From Psilocybe azurescens (Eukaryota; Basidiomycota; Agaricomycetes; Agaricales; Agrocybaceae): a stretch of DNA of 64,000 nt. Location: contig JAJIRX010000500.1 of the NCBI GenBank assembly GCA_023853785.1, positions 744,001 through 808,000 of the forward strand, written 5' to 3'. The notes below the pieces were generated by a model. That model searched no databases, was not told where the DNA came from, and worked only from the letters and a program-made list of their open reading frames with translations. The position numbers and the translations under genes were made by a program. Positions 10,343 to 22,980 of the stretch are shown here, in pieces. How positions within the stretch are numbered: position 1 is the stretch's first letter; every line of letters starts with the position of its first letter.

Positions 10343-11580
10343 ATGTCCGCCTCTCCCCACCTCACCGAATCATTCACCAACCCAGAAAACTATACCTTCC
10401 CTCACAATCGACTCTCCACCATCCTTCACAACCCCAACAAAACACCTATAGTCCTCGTAGCATGTGGCTCCTTCAGTCCAGTCACCTACCTTCACCTGCG
10501 CATGTTTGAGATGGCCAAGGACTATGTCAGGCAGAATACCGACTTCGAGATCATTGGGGGTTACCTCAGTCCTGTGAGCGACATGTACAAGAAACCTGGG
10601 TTGCTCAGCGCTCGCCATCGGTAAGCCCTCTAGTCTTTCTTTGTCAGACCACGGTCGCCTATGGGCTATGCATCAATACAACCCGTGCTTTTGTAACCCT
10701 CCGGACCACTATCGTATGATCGTGCTGTACTTTATCTTGCCGAATGTCCGATTCCGGCTAATCAGTGGTCGCATGACGCTGTTTCAGAGCTCAATTTCCC
10801 TGACATTCCTGACATAGCCGCTCGACGTTCCCATGTTCCAAAATAGATTTGCTCAAATGCTGACTTACTTGTCTTACCCCAGCGTGAATATGTGCACTTT
10901 GGCAGCTGAGGATTCGGATACATGGTTGATGGTTGATCCATGGGAGGCATTCCAATCGTACCAGCGAACGGCTATTGTGCTCGACCACTTCGACCATGAA
11001 ATTAATACAGTCCTTGGTGGCGTACAGACTGCCTCTGGAGAAAAGCGAAAGGTTCGCATTATGCTGCTGGCTGGTTCCGACCTGATTGGAACTATGAGCG
11101 AGCCTGGGGTCTGGAGTTATTCTGATGTTTGTCATTCGTCCACTGTACTACAGTGCAACCAGTTAACGGCATCGTACAGCTTGAACACATTCTCGGCCGC
11201 TACGGCTGTTTGATTGTGGAACGTGCTGGTACTGGGATGGATCAGGCTACAGATAGTCTTGCTCGCTGGCGAAGCAACATTCACCTGATTTCACAACTAA
11301 TCCAAAACGACGTGTCGAGTACGAAGGTATATCAACGCCTCTAAAATTCGACTTGTGACTTGCTTTACTTAATTCTTGATTGTTCCGTTGGCAGGTTCGC
11401 CTTTTCCTAAGGAGAGGTCTATCGGTTCGTTACCTACTGCCGAACTCGGTGGTGGATTATATAGAACAGAACGGACTGTATCAAGATGAGACGACGTCCA
11501 TCTTGTCAACAAATTCCAACCTAGATAAGGGGAAGGAGAGGGAGGCCGCAGCAGGTGCATCAAAGAAAGAAGCGCATTGA
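10343..11580 (+). CDS. NMA1: Nicotinamide/nicotinate mononucleotide adenylyltransferase
   Basis: Four exons (10343-10620, 10883-11126, 11180-11326, 11395-11580) give 284 residues. The nucleotidyltransferase signature GSFSPVTYLHLRMFEMAKDY lies near residues 45-64, matching the eukaryotic NMNAT form of the HxGH-type loop. It is followed by IIGGYLSPVSD, MVDPWEAFQ, RIMLLAGSDLIGTM and the C-terminal SSTKVRLFLRRGLSVRYLLP (the ISSTxxR motif) and VVDYIEQNGLY. The enzyme joins ATP with NMN or NaMN to form NAD or its deamido precursor, the final shared step of NAD synthesis. The last 40 or so residues are a low-complexity, Ser/Lys-rich tail (EREAAAGASKKEAH). Introns are canonical and no frame break was found. 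Confidence 0.95.
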
Positions 11581-12961
11581 CCGCATGGAACACTGTACAA
11601 GAGGAACGAGGATACTGGGATATTGTAGGGTGTAAGTGTACATTCTCAAACGTGCGCCAACTATAGAATACTCACCTTTTGTAACTAATCACTAGATTCA
11701 TTGTTGATTTATTAAATATAAGGATGTACCATATTCGAAGGGATGATTCAGGAGCTGACGTGGTGCACATAGTACCTTCGATCTAATCTTGCCTGGACTT
11801 TTACGCGGATTTACTCTGTAATTCACAATTTTTTTATCATTTTGGCCGGCTTCTGGAAAAGAAAACTATGACGCGAATGTACGTTTTATTTTCATCATCC
11901 ATCAATTTGATATTTCACTAGAGGAGATGCCGGTGTACCAGGTTAAAAATACGGTCAAGCAGCGTTATCGTCGGACGACCGTGATCAATCTTGCATGACT
12001 CAGATGGGTTAGACGCACGATGTGCTGGTATTTGCAGCGTGCGCGACCACTAGGCGCTGGATGTGGATCTTCCCAGGATGTCTTGGGATCCTTGAGGATT
12101 TTTCTGCAACGTTTTCCTCGCTCTTTTCGCGGCCGGTTCGGTCAAGATAAGGTTATCCTTAAACAGAACCTAAATGCCTCGAAGTATTTCCTCAAGTTGA
12201 CTGAGGCGGGACTCAATACTTCGGGAACAAAACGCGCCGTCAACCCTTATGGTAAGCAGTGCGTGCTGTTTTATAGTCAACATCTGGGACTTCGACCCTT
12301 CGTTTTACGCAGATATGCTGACTGATTCTAAGCTCACACGGGACTCACACAGACCGTCAATGTACATCATCCAAAGCTCTTCCGGCTTTATCGAGTCTTT
12401 AAGTCGTCTAGGTCAACGCCGCTGCGAAAATAAACGTTTGGAGGTTCTAGCGATCGATTATGCTACGCCACAGACACGGATTTTCCGGAGCAAAAATACC
12501 GGACCTATATGACCCTCTCGCTCAATCCTCAATAATCCAACAGAGTACAGAGTCATGAAATTGAAGCCAAATATTTTCTTACATTTTCGACGCCTTTCCT
12601 GTAGGTGTTCATCATCTGGTCTTACGAAATCCGAAGCTCTGCGCTATTAGTCGTTGACTCCATTTATTCCCCAAACAACAAAAAGGAGACGTCCTCAGAC
12701 ATCTTGATCTTCTCCACTTCTGGGGCATTAGGAAGATTCGAACTGCACCTCCTTTACCATAGGCGTGTAGGTGACCGCTGATGTGCACGCCTTCCTTCGT
12801 TTTCTTCGCTGATTCAAACCCCCTATCAGAGTTTACGGTCGACTATTTTTGAGGCAGTCTAGGCATATAAGAACTTCATAGGTCGTAAAGATGAAAGCCA
12901 GTTTTCTTTCACTTGGACCTCGAACCTTTAACTATCACACGAAATCCAGAGCGAGAACGAA
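11581..12961. other. Intergenic, no supported gene
   Basis: About 1.4 kb. Open frames at 12020-12325 and 12249-12512 (+) overlap and contain weakly protein-like runs such as FIVNIWDFDPSFYADMLT, but no domain could be assigned and no consistent splice model emerged. They could be a decayed gene. The rest is AT-rich. Confidence 0.4.
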
Positions 12962-15218
12962 ATGACGACTTCGCAAAACCCTTTAGCGGCCGGACAAAGC
13001 GCAGACAACAAGACCGACTTGTCGTCCACGCGTTCGAATATTGAAGCTGCACCTCTTTCCGAAGAAGAATGCTTGCGATTGGAGAAGTCTATTATGTGCG
13101 TTGTTGGCTTGCGGACATTTCCACTTGCTAGTAAATGTTTTGAATCCAACCTTATAATTTTTGTTTTGTAGACGAAAGGTGGACTGGAGGATGCTTCCAC
13201 TACTCGGGACACTTTCTGCCCTTTCCTTAGTTGACCGCTCAAACCTTGGACTTGCACGTATAGTTGGGATGGACCATGACCTTGTACGCTCCGAATTCTT
13301 TGGTATGATAGCATGGGTCTCTGATAAAGTTCTTGTAGCATCTCAGTGTCGGGGCAAGGTACAGCATCGTGTCCTGCATATATTTTGTCCCGTACATCCT
13401 ACTGTACGTGCTTGTCATGCGTCTGAGTTGTACCGCAACCAACGATCTCTGTCCTCTCTGTAGTGAACTGCCGAGTAACATCTTTCTGCGCAAATTGGGT
13501 GCTATCAATTGGCTCGCGTTTTTGGTTGTTTCTTGGGGTTTGGTTCAGTTGAGTATGGGATTCGTCCCTACCTGGGGTTATTTGGCCCTCTGCAGAGTCT
13601 TGCTTGGTGCTTTCGAGGTACCGAACATCTGAATTTGCAGATGGACTGTACTTAACTCCTTATTGCATTAGGCGGGATTTTTTCCAGCATTGGTCTATAT
13701 AATCACGACATGGTGGGTTACTTCAGAGACCGTCAACATTCAGATCGCGGTCAATCATTCCTATATATTTACAGGTATACACGCCATGAAGTGCAAACAA
13801 GGTTTATCCAGCCACTTACGATAATTCTATGTCTCATCTGACCCGTTGTTCCCAGACTGGCGGCTTTCTATGTAGTGGGCGTAGTTATCGGTGGCTTCAG
13901 TGCTATTTTCGCATATGCTCTGAGTTTGCTGGCGGGAAAACTTGATATATCTGGGTGGGCATGGATTTTTGTGGGTTGACCGAAACACTGCAAGCTTTGA
14001 GCGTCAATTCATATCATGTGAACAGATCATCGAAGGTGCAATCACCGTCGTATTTGGGATTATAGCATGGTTTCTGCTTCCTGGGTTCCCTGATCAGAAC
14101 ACCTTTTTGACTCAGGAAGAAACGGCTCTCATACTGCAAAGGGTGGAGCAAGACCGAGGAGACTCCCCTACCCGATGTTTTGACCAAGGAAAAGGTCATT
14201 CGATACCTGCTTGACTGGAAGATTTGGGCTGTCAGTACGTATTATTTGCCATTGGATAGCTTGGTGGCTTGCTTGCTTGCTAACTTGTACTTCAAGGTAT
14301 GATGTACATGTGTGCTACCCTACCTGCCTATGCGATCAGGTCTGTGCCTTAATCTTATCTGTTAACAATTATTCGGTCTAACATTTCTCAATCTTAGCTT
14401 TTTCGTCACAAACATCCTCCTTGGGATGGGGTGGAGCGTGACTGCATCTCTCCTTTTGGTATGTCTTTTGCTATGATTATGGAAGTAGGTCGGTTAATTG
14501 ACTGCTGCCAAGAGCGCACCCCCTTACATATTTGCAGTTAGATTGTTTCCCTGGGTCCTGGTAATTAACAGGTTCGCTGACTTTTAATGTGCCAGGCCAT
14601 CAGTATTCTGTTCTTCGCATGGATATCGGACAAGTATCGTCAACGTGCCGCAATAATAGCGTTTCAAGCTATCGTCACGATAGTAGGCCTCATTTTGACA
14701 GGGTACGCCAAACAGTCAGGTTGGCGATATGCAGGCGAGTTACTCAATGTGTTAAGGTTGCAACAAAACCATTGTGACATTTTACTGAAAGACATCCCCA
14801 GGCATCTTCTTGAGCACCGCTGGTTCAGGTGGATGTATTCCTGGAATTCTTGCATACGTGAGTAATTACATAGCCTCGCCATTACATGTTCTTTGATCTG
14901 ACATGCGGGACACGGGTGGGGTTTTGCGTATACGCCCAGTCTTCTAATAACATCATCTCTCACACCAAGAAATCCGTTTCAACCGCAATTATTGTCTCTT
15001 TCGGAGGCATAGGTGGGATGTTCGCGAGCCTTGTTTTTCGTCAGGTCGATGCGCCGGCATACCGCCCTGGTATTTACGTCACCATTGGGAGTCAATTACT
15101 TATGTTGCTGCTCCTCGCGATCACTACCACACACTTCTGGAGAAAGAATAAGAGTGTTCGTGAGGGTACTGTTGACGAGCCGCTCGAGGGCCGGCCTGGG
15201 TTCTTGTATACACTATGA
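12962..15218 (+). CDS. MFS transporter, anion:cation symporter (allantoate permease-like) family, copy 1
   Basis: A multi-exon gene whose spliced product is a 12-helix MFS carrier. It has a hydrophilic N-terminus, VDWRMLPLLGTLSALSLVDR with SNLGLARIVGMD (helix 1 and the family DR-N-G-A motif), ARYSIVSCIYFVPYILLELP, FLVVSWGLVQLSMGFV, LCRVLLGAFEAGFFPALVYI, TTWYTRHEVQTRLA, the central loop with FPDQNTFLTQEE, FFAWISDKYRQRAAIIAF, VSFGGIGGMFASLVFR and the C-terminus EGRPGFLYTL. This pattern fits fungal ACS carriers (Dal5, Tna1 and relatives) that import organic anions such as nicotinate or allantoate with protons. The substrate is not predictable. One frame break lies at CCCC 14165-14168 (one C too many); removing it gives DSLPDVLTKEKVIRYL. 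Copy 2 follows about 1 kb downstream on the same strand. Confidence 0.9.
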
Positions 15219-16266
15219 ACGCAAACGCCAACTCAAAATCCCAAATTTCAGCCTTATCTTACTGTAGATATAGATATACCACAATCTACCGTGCATAGAT
15301 AACTGTGCTATGTTACCTTTCGGATGTACCTATACCGCAAAGACCCCGCATACTTCGTTCATAGCTCACGATAGCTAGTACTTTTTGAAGTACGGCATGA
15401 ACTGATTTGCGATCAATTTGCGAGAAGTGGTTGAGTTGTCAATTTTTATATTGCAAGTACTAAGCGTTGGGACTCTTAAGACGTTCATAATCGGTCGCTC
15501 CAGGATTGCCAAGGTTCTTTTGAAGATTTTGGTTTTACGGATTCTTTGCAGTGCTATATTTGGATCAGTTAACCTTCCTTGGCATTTCCCGCACTTGGAC
15601 ATTACATTCAAGGAAGACGACAAGTTTTCACACTGACAAGATGAGTTGGTCGACGTTATCGCCTCAGTGGAGTAATGGAAGTTTTCCAATTCCCACCACC
15701 GACCCAATTCTCAGCCAACCTCTCAACTTCACTGTTCACAACCCTTTCCCATTCAATCCGGCGGTTACGGCTGGAACTGTTGACTTCTCACAACCGCCGT
15801 CAAAACAACCTTACTGTGTCCGACCGTAGAAATTCAGTACGGCACGGGCGTGACTAGTTGGCACTGAAGCGCAGTTATTTGCACCACATATATATGGTGA
15901 GCGTCTAGGAGCCCGACCTTCAGCAGCGTTTTTTATGATTTCAATTAGCAGTTGTTCAACGTCGAATTGCTACCCTTGGGCTTGAAAACCGGATCGTTTT
16001 CGGATCCTGTAAATGAGTGGCACACACGAATGTCAGCAAGAATCTGAAGCATACTTACATTTGTATGAAACGAGCGTCAGTCCTTCTGTCACTCTTTTCT
16101 TTTAGCCTCGATCTGGCTAGTGCCCTGGATCCAGGGTCGCCTTTTTCTCTTTCGTAACGATTCACACTCGACTCTACCTTATAAAAAGGTGCAAGATGCT
16201 ACACATATTTTTCCGTCTCTTTGGCCGACCACCTCCCCGATAGCCGACCTCCAGACTTTGTCACAG
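15219..16266. other. Intergenic region between tandem MFS genes
   Basis: About 1.05 kb. An ORF at 15551-15829 (+) includes a Pro/Thr/Phe-rich stretch starting MSWSTLSPQW, but there is no domain and no extension by plausible splicing. Otherwise it is AT-rich and probably contains the 3' end of copy 1 and the promoter of copy 2. Confidence 0.45.
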
Positions 16267-18578
16267 ATGGCTCAAGAACTACTGTACATGGATTCCAACG
16301 AGAAGAATTTGGAATATTCGAAAGAGTCTTCAATAAGCTCTAAGAATATAGAATCTGCAGACTCGGAGGATGACGTCGCTTTCGAGAGAAAGACCATGTA
16401 AGAAGAACCATCCTTTCAATATATGCCTTGTCCTGACGGTTAATTCTCATTCTTCTAAGGCGCTATGTCGACTGGCGAATTCTTCCAGTCCTCGCATTGG
16501 TATATTCATTTGCTCTGATTGACCGAATCAACATGGGCGCGGCTCTAACTGCAGGAATGGGTGTTGATTTAGTATGATGTTTCCAATTCGTTCAACATGT
16601 TCGGAAGCTGAATTGCTTTTCAACCCAGAAACTGTTGATCGAGAATCGGTTTAGCATTGTCAATTGCCTATACTTTGTCCCATATACTCTCCTGTTCGTG
16701 ACAGTGAAAGATTTATCTGACCTGTAGTGCTGAGAATTGCATTTTAATAGTCAACTACCTGGAAACCTTGTTCTCCGGTACTTCGGCGTTCGCAACTGGT
16801 TAACATTCATCGTTCTGGCATGGGGTGCAGTCCAACTTAGCATGGGATTCGTGCATTCGTGGGGTTTCTTAGTTCTGTGCCGTGTATTGCTGGGCATATT
16901 CGAGGTGAGAAATTACAGCGACGCGTCTCTACTACGGACACTGATCAAACACTAACTCATGTTGGAACAGGCTTCCTTTTTCCCATCGCTTCTATTCATC
17001 ATCTCCACTTGGTAAGGGTTTACGAAATGCATATGCTATCACTATAGAATGCTGAATGCAAATACATAGGTATACGCGACATGAAGTTCACAAAAGGTCT
17101 GTGTACCTTCATATCATTTTCATGGCTTCAAGTTGAAGAGTTTTTTTTTATAAATATTTAGGCTTTCAATATTTTATCTCCTTGCTGTGACGGCTGGTGG
17201 GCTCAGTCCGATCCTCGCATATGTCTTCAGTCTACTGAAAGGGAGAGGAGGCCTCGCCGGCTGGAGATACATTTTTGTGAGCTTGAGATGCTCCGGTCCA
17301 GAGAGTCACCCCATCTAATCTCACTTCTTCCTAGATAATTGAAGGAGCAATCACCATGTTCTTGGCGATTATCACTTGGCTTTTTATTCCTTCCTTCCCT
17401 GACCAAAATAATTTCTTGACTGCCAAACAAACCGCCATTGTTTTGAAACGCATTGATGAAGATCGTGGAGACGCAATCCCAGATGCCCTTACGTTTGAGA
17501 AAGTCAAGACGCACCTATCTGATTGGACTTTGTGGGCCTATGGTGAGCAATCGAGAAATCTGTTATCCAGACCCAGTCATAACGCGCGATATATAGGCAC
17601 GATGTTCATGTGTGCAGCCATGCCTTCATGTAAGTCGCATCAATGGCTGTGAATGTAAACCAAATGTCTAATCCCGCCATCGAAGATGCCCAATCTTATT
17701 TTTTACCCTCAATCCTAAAGGGCATGGGGTGGTCACAAACGAAATCCCTGCTTCTTGTGCGTAATCTCTCGTAATTAAGCCTTTTCTCGCTTACCCTTCT
17801 GATTAGAGTGCTCCTCCATATGGGCCGTCCGTGAGTAATGTACCTTTGAGACAACATCTCCACTCTAACTCCATTGCTTCAGATTATCACGACAATGATT
17901 GTTGCATATTTTTCAGACAAGCAACGGCACCGCTGTGGCTATATTGTATTAGGCACCGGAGTGTGCCTCACAGGACTCTGTTTAACTGCATTCGCCAAAC
18001 AAAACTCTGTCAGATATTTCGGTACGAGACCGTGGATAATTAGTATAACATCAACTGAAGCTGGTTTTTTATAGGTGCTTATTTGATTAATGCGGGAAAC
18101 TCCGGCGTTATTCCTACTATTCTTGCCTATGTGAGTATATTATATCTTTAGCTTCTTTTCGATTGTAGTAATCTGTTATTGCAGGCCTCCAACAATGTCG
18201 TCTCACATACCAAAAGGTTAGTCAATGAGTCTTCTTCTATGAATACAACACTTATATTGTGTGTCTTTTAAAGATCTGTCCAAACTGCAATGACTGTTTC
18301 TCTTGGAGGAATCGGAGGAATATTGGCTACGACCGTCTTCCGGACACAGGATGCTCCTCATTATTTCCCAGGTTTGTTAATCGCCGTTGACATGCACGCA
18401 GTATTTAACAAAAAAAAAATTATAACTAGGCCTCGGTGCTACGATAGGATCGCAAGTATTGCTTTTAACTCTCCTTGGCGCGACGACCCTACGATTTATG
18501 TGGCTTAACAAAGCTATGCGAGAAGGAAAGCGAAAAGAGCCATTAGAAGGCCAACCGGGTTTCTATTACACTTTGTGA
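16267..18578 (+). CDS. MFS transporter, anion:cation symporter (allantoate permease-like) family, copy 2
   Basis: A multi-exon gene parallel to copy 1 in order of motifs and most intron sites: YVDWRILPVLALVYSFALID with RINMGAAL, FSIVNCLYFVPYTLL, LAWGAVQLSMGFVHSWGFL, CRVLLGIFEASFFPSLLFI, STWYTRHEVHKR, FPDQNNFLTAKQ, YFSDKQRHRCGYIVLGTG, VSLGGIGGILATTVFR and the C-terminus EGQPGFYYTL. All junctions used were GT-AG and no frame break was seen. The start at 16267 (MAQELLYMDS) was preferred over the in-frame 16120 because the extra 49 residues are not family-like. It probably arose by tandem duplication and has since diverged, most clearly in the N-terminal tail. Substrate unknown. Confidence 0.92.
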
Positions 18579-21500
18579 GGTTTATCCCAATTAGACAAAT
18601 TTTGTATATTTAACAGGGAATCGAAACGTTTCTGTGCTCTTCATGAGTTCCTGTTGTTTTTGTGCGTGAAGGTAGGATCGTTGTGCCCTCGGCCCATTCA
18701 TTGATTACTTGAAAACAACCAGTTATTTGTCGCTTATGACTACGAGTACACGCAGAAAATCAGACTGTCGGAAAATACCGTCCATCCTCCAAATTTAGGA
18801 TCTATTTTTGCACTATAAACCGCTTGCAGCACCTGTCCATGGAATTCGGAAGAGGTCAACATATGCGGCGGAAATCAGCGCTGTAAAAATGAGGAAGAAA
18901 CTGGACCACAAAACCTACAATCTCAAGGAATTCTTGCAATCCTTGTCTGCTCGTTTCTTCTTCAGTAAACACCATTTGCCATGTTGCAACCGAAATTTGC
19001 TACTACTTGGAAGCCCCACGGCCACAATTGCCCTGTGGTACTCGTGAGCGTGTAATCTACCTTCGGTGCTACTGCATGCACGTCCTGAAACTCCCAACAT
19101 TGTTTAACTTCTCATTCACGAACAGAGCGCTGCACTTATAATTCGAATCTATTTTTAGCTTTCCTTCAGCTCACTAAAGGTATCAGTTGCGAGTTTCTCC
19201 GTAGGTCTTCTAACTTGGCTTGAGAATTTTGTGCTGAAGATAGAGTTAGGACCATCGCATCGCGCTGTTTGCCCAACGTGTGTCTTGCGTATGTCAACCC
19301 ATGATTATTGTCGCATAACGATCTCGGACTTTCCTGTCCTTTCGGGATCGGCGTTCTTGGGTGTCGGGATCAAAGGCGTCTGTACCCAGAACTGCTTATA
19401 GCTGGCTTGACTCTTCTCTCATATCGTGAGTTTTGAAGTGCATATATATCCACTGTCCGACTCTTGCTGTCTCTGCATGGTAAGTTATTCACTTTGTTTC
19501 TATTTTCTGATATCAACGACCACATTGACCGCGGTTTCAGTGGGGCCTCTCCCTGTCGACTGCCCTGGATGTCCTCGGGAATCTCGTAGACAATGGGCTA
19601 GTGAGATCATTACTGCAGATTCAGATGAACTGCGTAGACATCCAATGGTATTATCCATACGTCAACGTACTGATTTTTTTGACAGCGTTTTAGCCCATCC
19701 AATAGGTTAAATGCTCGGATCTTGGCACCCTTTATTTGTGAGCTTATAGCTAACGGTGTGGTGCCGTGGAAGTTAGATGTGGGTCTTTCAAATTGGCACC
19801 GTTAACGATATTGGCTCGTCTAAGGTATACTGATAGCACTTGCACAATTCCAGTCCAGTTATTTGCTGACTTGCATCGATATGATTCGTTCAGGTCCATT
19901 CATAGGCAGTTTAATATGGGACCATGTCAATTAACAGCTCTTAGTACAAGGCCCACGCAAAATTTCTTTGAACCTAGACCCGAAACCTCCTTCAACATTG
20001 ATTGGACGACCAGACAGACTGACGCAATGGAAACAATGCCTCTGCGCGCCATGCCGTCTGAACTTGTCGTCTTCAGCCTTCTTTTCCCGCGACGACACTC
20101 TATCAAAGGACTATCGCATATGACACCCGTATCATCGCAGCACAACCTAAACATAATCTGACTTGATTAATGATCTTCAATCCGCATACCGCTCTACTAT
20201 TCCGGCCCGAAGACATTGCATTCGCGATGATCAGCCGTTGAACGGAAGGCGCCCTATATATACGAGTGTGAATAGGTTCAAGTTTGGACGCAGACAGGCA
20301 TGTATACACGCCGTATATATGGATACAAGCCTCAAGGACGTTACTAAACCTTGGCGCCGCAGCCTATATAGTATCAATATCAATACCGCTCTGATTCGAT
20401 ACTAGTCTATGATGATCCTGATTTGCGACTGAGAGAAAATGGAACTTGGAAGGAGGTTCTGGGAGCTTCACGGGGCGGTGCACCGAATCTGAAATATCCC
20501 AGGCTTACACTTTCTCAGCATCTTGCACTATCATATGCACATAATTATATTGTAAGACAGTTCTCTCTTTCAAATCTGGGGAGTGACATCACAAGAGACG
20601 TTTTACGGGACGATTGCGGGAAAGAGTCAAGAAGAGTGCGCAATCCTTGTATCAAAAAGTAATTGGGCGGGCCGCCCGCCACTGTCAGCGCGCGTCGCCT
20701 CGGGTCAACGCTCGGACTGCGGTTATATGACTACAAATATTCTGAGAATCGAGATAAGTGCGCATTCTAGAATTTCATGGGCGACTCCATATGCTAGTTG
20801 TAATTTAAGCTGAACTGATCAAGCCCCCAGGTTCTTCAACGGTTTTCCTCCCTTCTTGACTCAAACAAGCTTAAAATTGCCTCGTACAGTCTTAAGATTG
20901 GGAATCGAGCGTAAGCTGAACGATATCAGAGCAGCTTGAGTGTTCTTAACCTCCACCGAACTGAGAGCCAAATTAAAGGCTAAAACTTCTCTTATCTTAT
21001 CTCCAACAGGAGGCTGAGCCTCACTTATCTTTGCAATCTACCCGAAGAGACCTCGTCGCTCGAGGTTACCGACGCCGGATTTAATGGGTCCTAATGTTTC
21101 AAATTCGAAAGGAAAACGACCGACCACGAGCGACTTGCAATCACTTTCAAGCCGCGCTGAGCGAAGTGGCTCGCAGGGGTTCGCGAACGGGCAATAGAAA
21201 GCCAATTCGAAATTTCGTTGACAAAACCGACGAGTGGCAAATCTGCCATCTGCTCATGTATAGTCTTAAAATAAGCCACCCTTCTATGTACTGTCCAGGC
21301 GACTTCGAGAATCCTAGGCTAGTTTTCCAATGCATGTGGCCTTGATAGTAAAGATGTCATAGATTAAAACCAACTACGAATTTAGAACTTTGAATTTGTG
21401 CATGTGAGGTTATTCAATTTGTGTTATCCACAAGCTCACACTTCCTAAATGCTGTAAAGCAAATGCATGAATATGTACACAATCGTTCCATTGTATGGGA

Positions 21501-22980
21501 AATGGAATAAGTTCTCGCATATGTACTGTGCAACTTCCATTGTCTGAACAATGCCAACACGCGGTCAGTGGGTTAGCCATGAAGTTAGCTCATGGACCAA
21601 GTAATCAGAAGACTCAGCATTCTAGGATAGCTCAACCTGCCCGGGGGTGCGAGAATTCATACTGAGGAAGAACTCGGAACGTACAATCACAATCACGAGC
21701 GTCAGGCAGCTCCCATTCGAGTAAAGGTCGAAAGAAATTAAAAGCATCACAATCGATTCAGACATCTATAGCTCCGATGTAGTCCGATGTGGATAGCAAT
21801 ATAAGTTCAAGAAACAGTAAGATGAAAAATAAGTACAACAGTCTCAAACGCAAAAAGGCACGCCCTTCATCGGTGGCCACAGCCCATTCGGCGAGCCTGC
21901 ACACAACTTTCAAAGAAGTTCGACTCAAGTATCTCGGACTCCCGGAGCATGCACCCAACTGCTCTTATTGAGGTCCATTGAGTTCAAATGGTCATTCTAC
22001 GGAACATGCTTATCTTGCATCCGTGAAGTTGGGAGTTTGAAGCCCTGAAGGCATGAATTTGAAGGAAGAATAAGGCCAAGAACATACCCCGTTCTACAGG
22101 CTACTACCAGAGTAGCCGAGAGCCAGGGTTGAATACATGGACTCAAAAAGTCGGTCGAGTTCGTCACAGATGACATGATTGCGACGATAACCTGTTCCGG
22201 AACATACACCAACTGCGTCGAGAGAACCTGAGCGTGGTCAGCTTACTATGTACTTACAAGTTACAGGCCATATCGCATCAGAAAGAACACTGTCCACTAA
22301 AAGAAAAAAACGTCCGAGCGCTGAATGGCAGCTCCACTTGCATTTGCTCCTGTATAGAACGAACGAATGACTGCGACTGGATTTTATTTTTGTTCACCGG
22401 TGAGATCACCGGGATTGGAAGGTACATCACGATGGGCTAACATATGATAGGACAAGGATAGCCCTGTCGCAGCTGCAGGTGTATATATGCAGATAGAATG
22501 GTGATATGTGCCGAGTATGGCCTGGTCGTACCAAGGCCGGACGGGAATGTGTTTCTCAGGGGCATTGAGGGACGGCCTCGAGTCTGCGAGTTGTTCCTAC
22601 AAAGACACGGTATTAGGCCAGTATAGGCGTAATTAGGCTTAGTGGATAGAGATAACCACTCGGAAGCTTGAGGAGCGTATACTTAGTGGCATATGTTCCT
22701 AGTGCAAATGAGCAAGCATCATGTCGTCGTGAAGACAAGGAAAACGAAGAACATGCGAGCGACTAAGCAGAGATAAATCACGGGGTACATCGTCGGTGAT
22801 CATAAGCCCGCCACTGGGTGCTATAGGGGATCGCAGTACGTCCAACTATTCTCGAAAGACATGTCGCAGGCATTAGGTTTTCACACCTGGACACATTTCG
22901 CTCATTGATAGCACATAGGAGGCCAAGAGTTGAGGTCATGTTCTCTCGTTTCACGTATGTCTGGTAGTCGTTTTAGCACA
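18579..22980. other. Gene-poor region, no supported gene
   Basis: About 4.4 kb after the second MFS gene. Only short overlapping open frames occur on both strands. A stretch near 19520-19680 (+) can be read as an exon-like WGLSLSTALDVLGNLVDNGL after a plausible 3' splice site, but no complete gene emerged. No LTRs, transposase motifs or reverse-transcriptase motifs were recognised by eye. It may be decayed mobile-element or gene relic sequence. Confidence 0.4.

Noticed and set aside
12020..12512. Overlapping plus-strand frames with weakly protein-like content
   Set aside because: No recognisable motif and no joined reading frame; at best a decayed gene.
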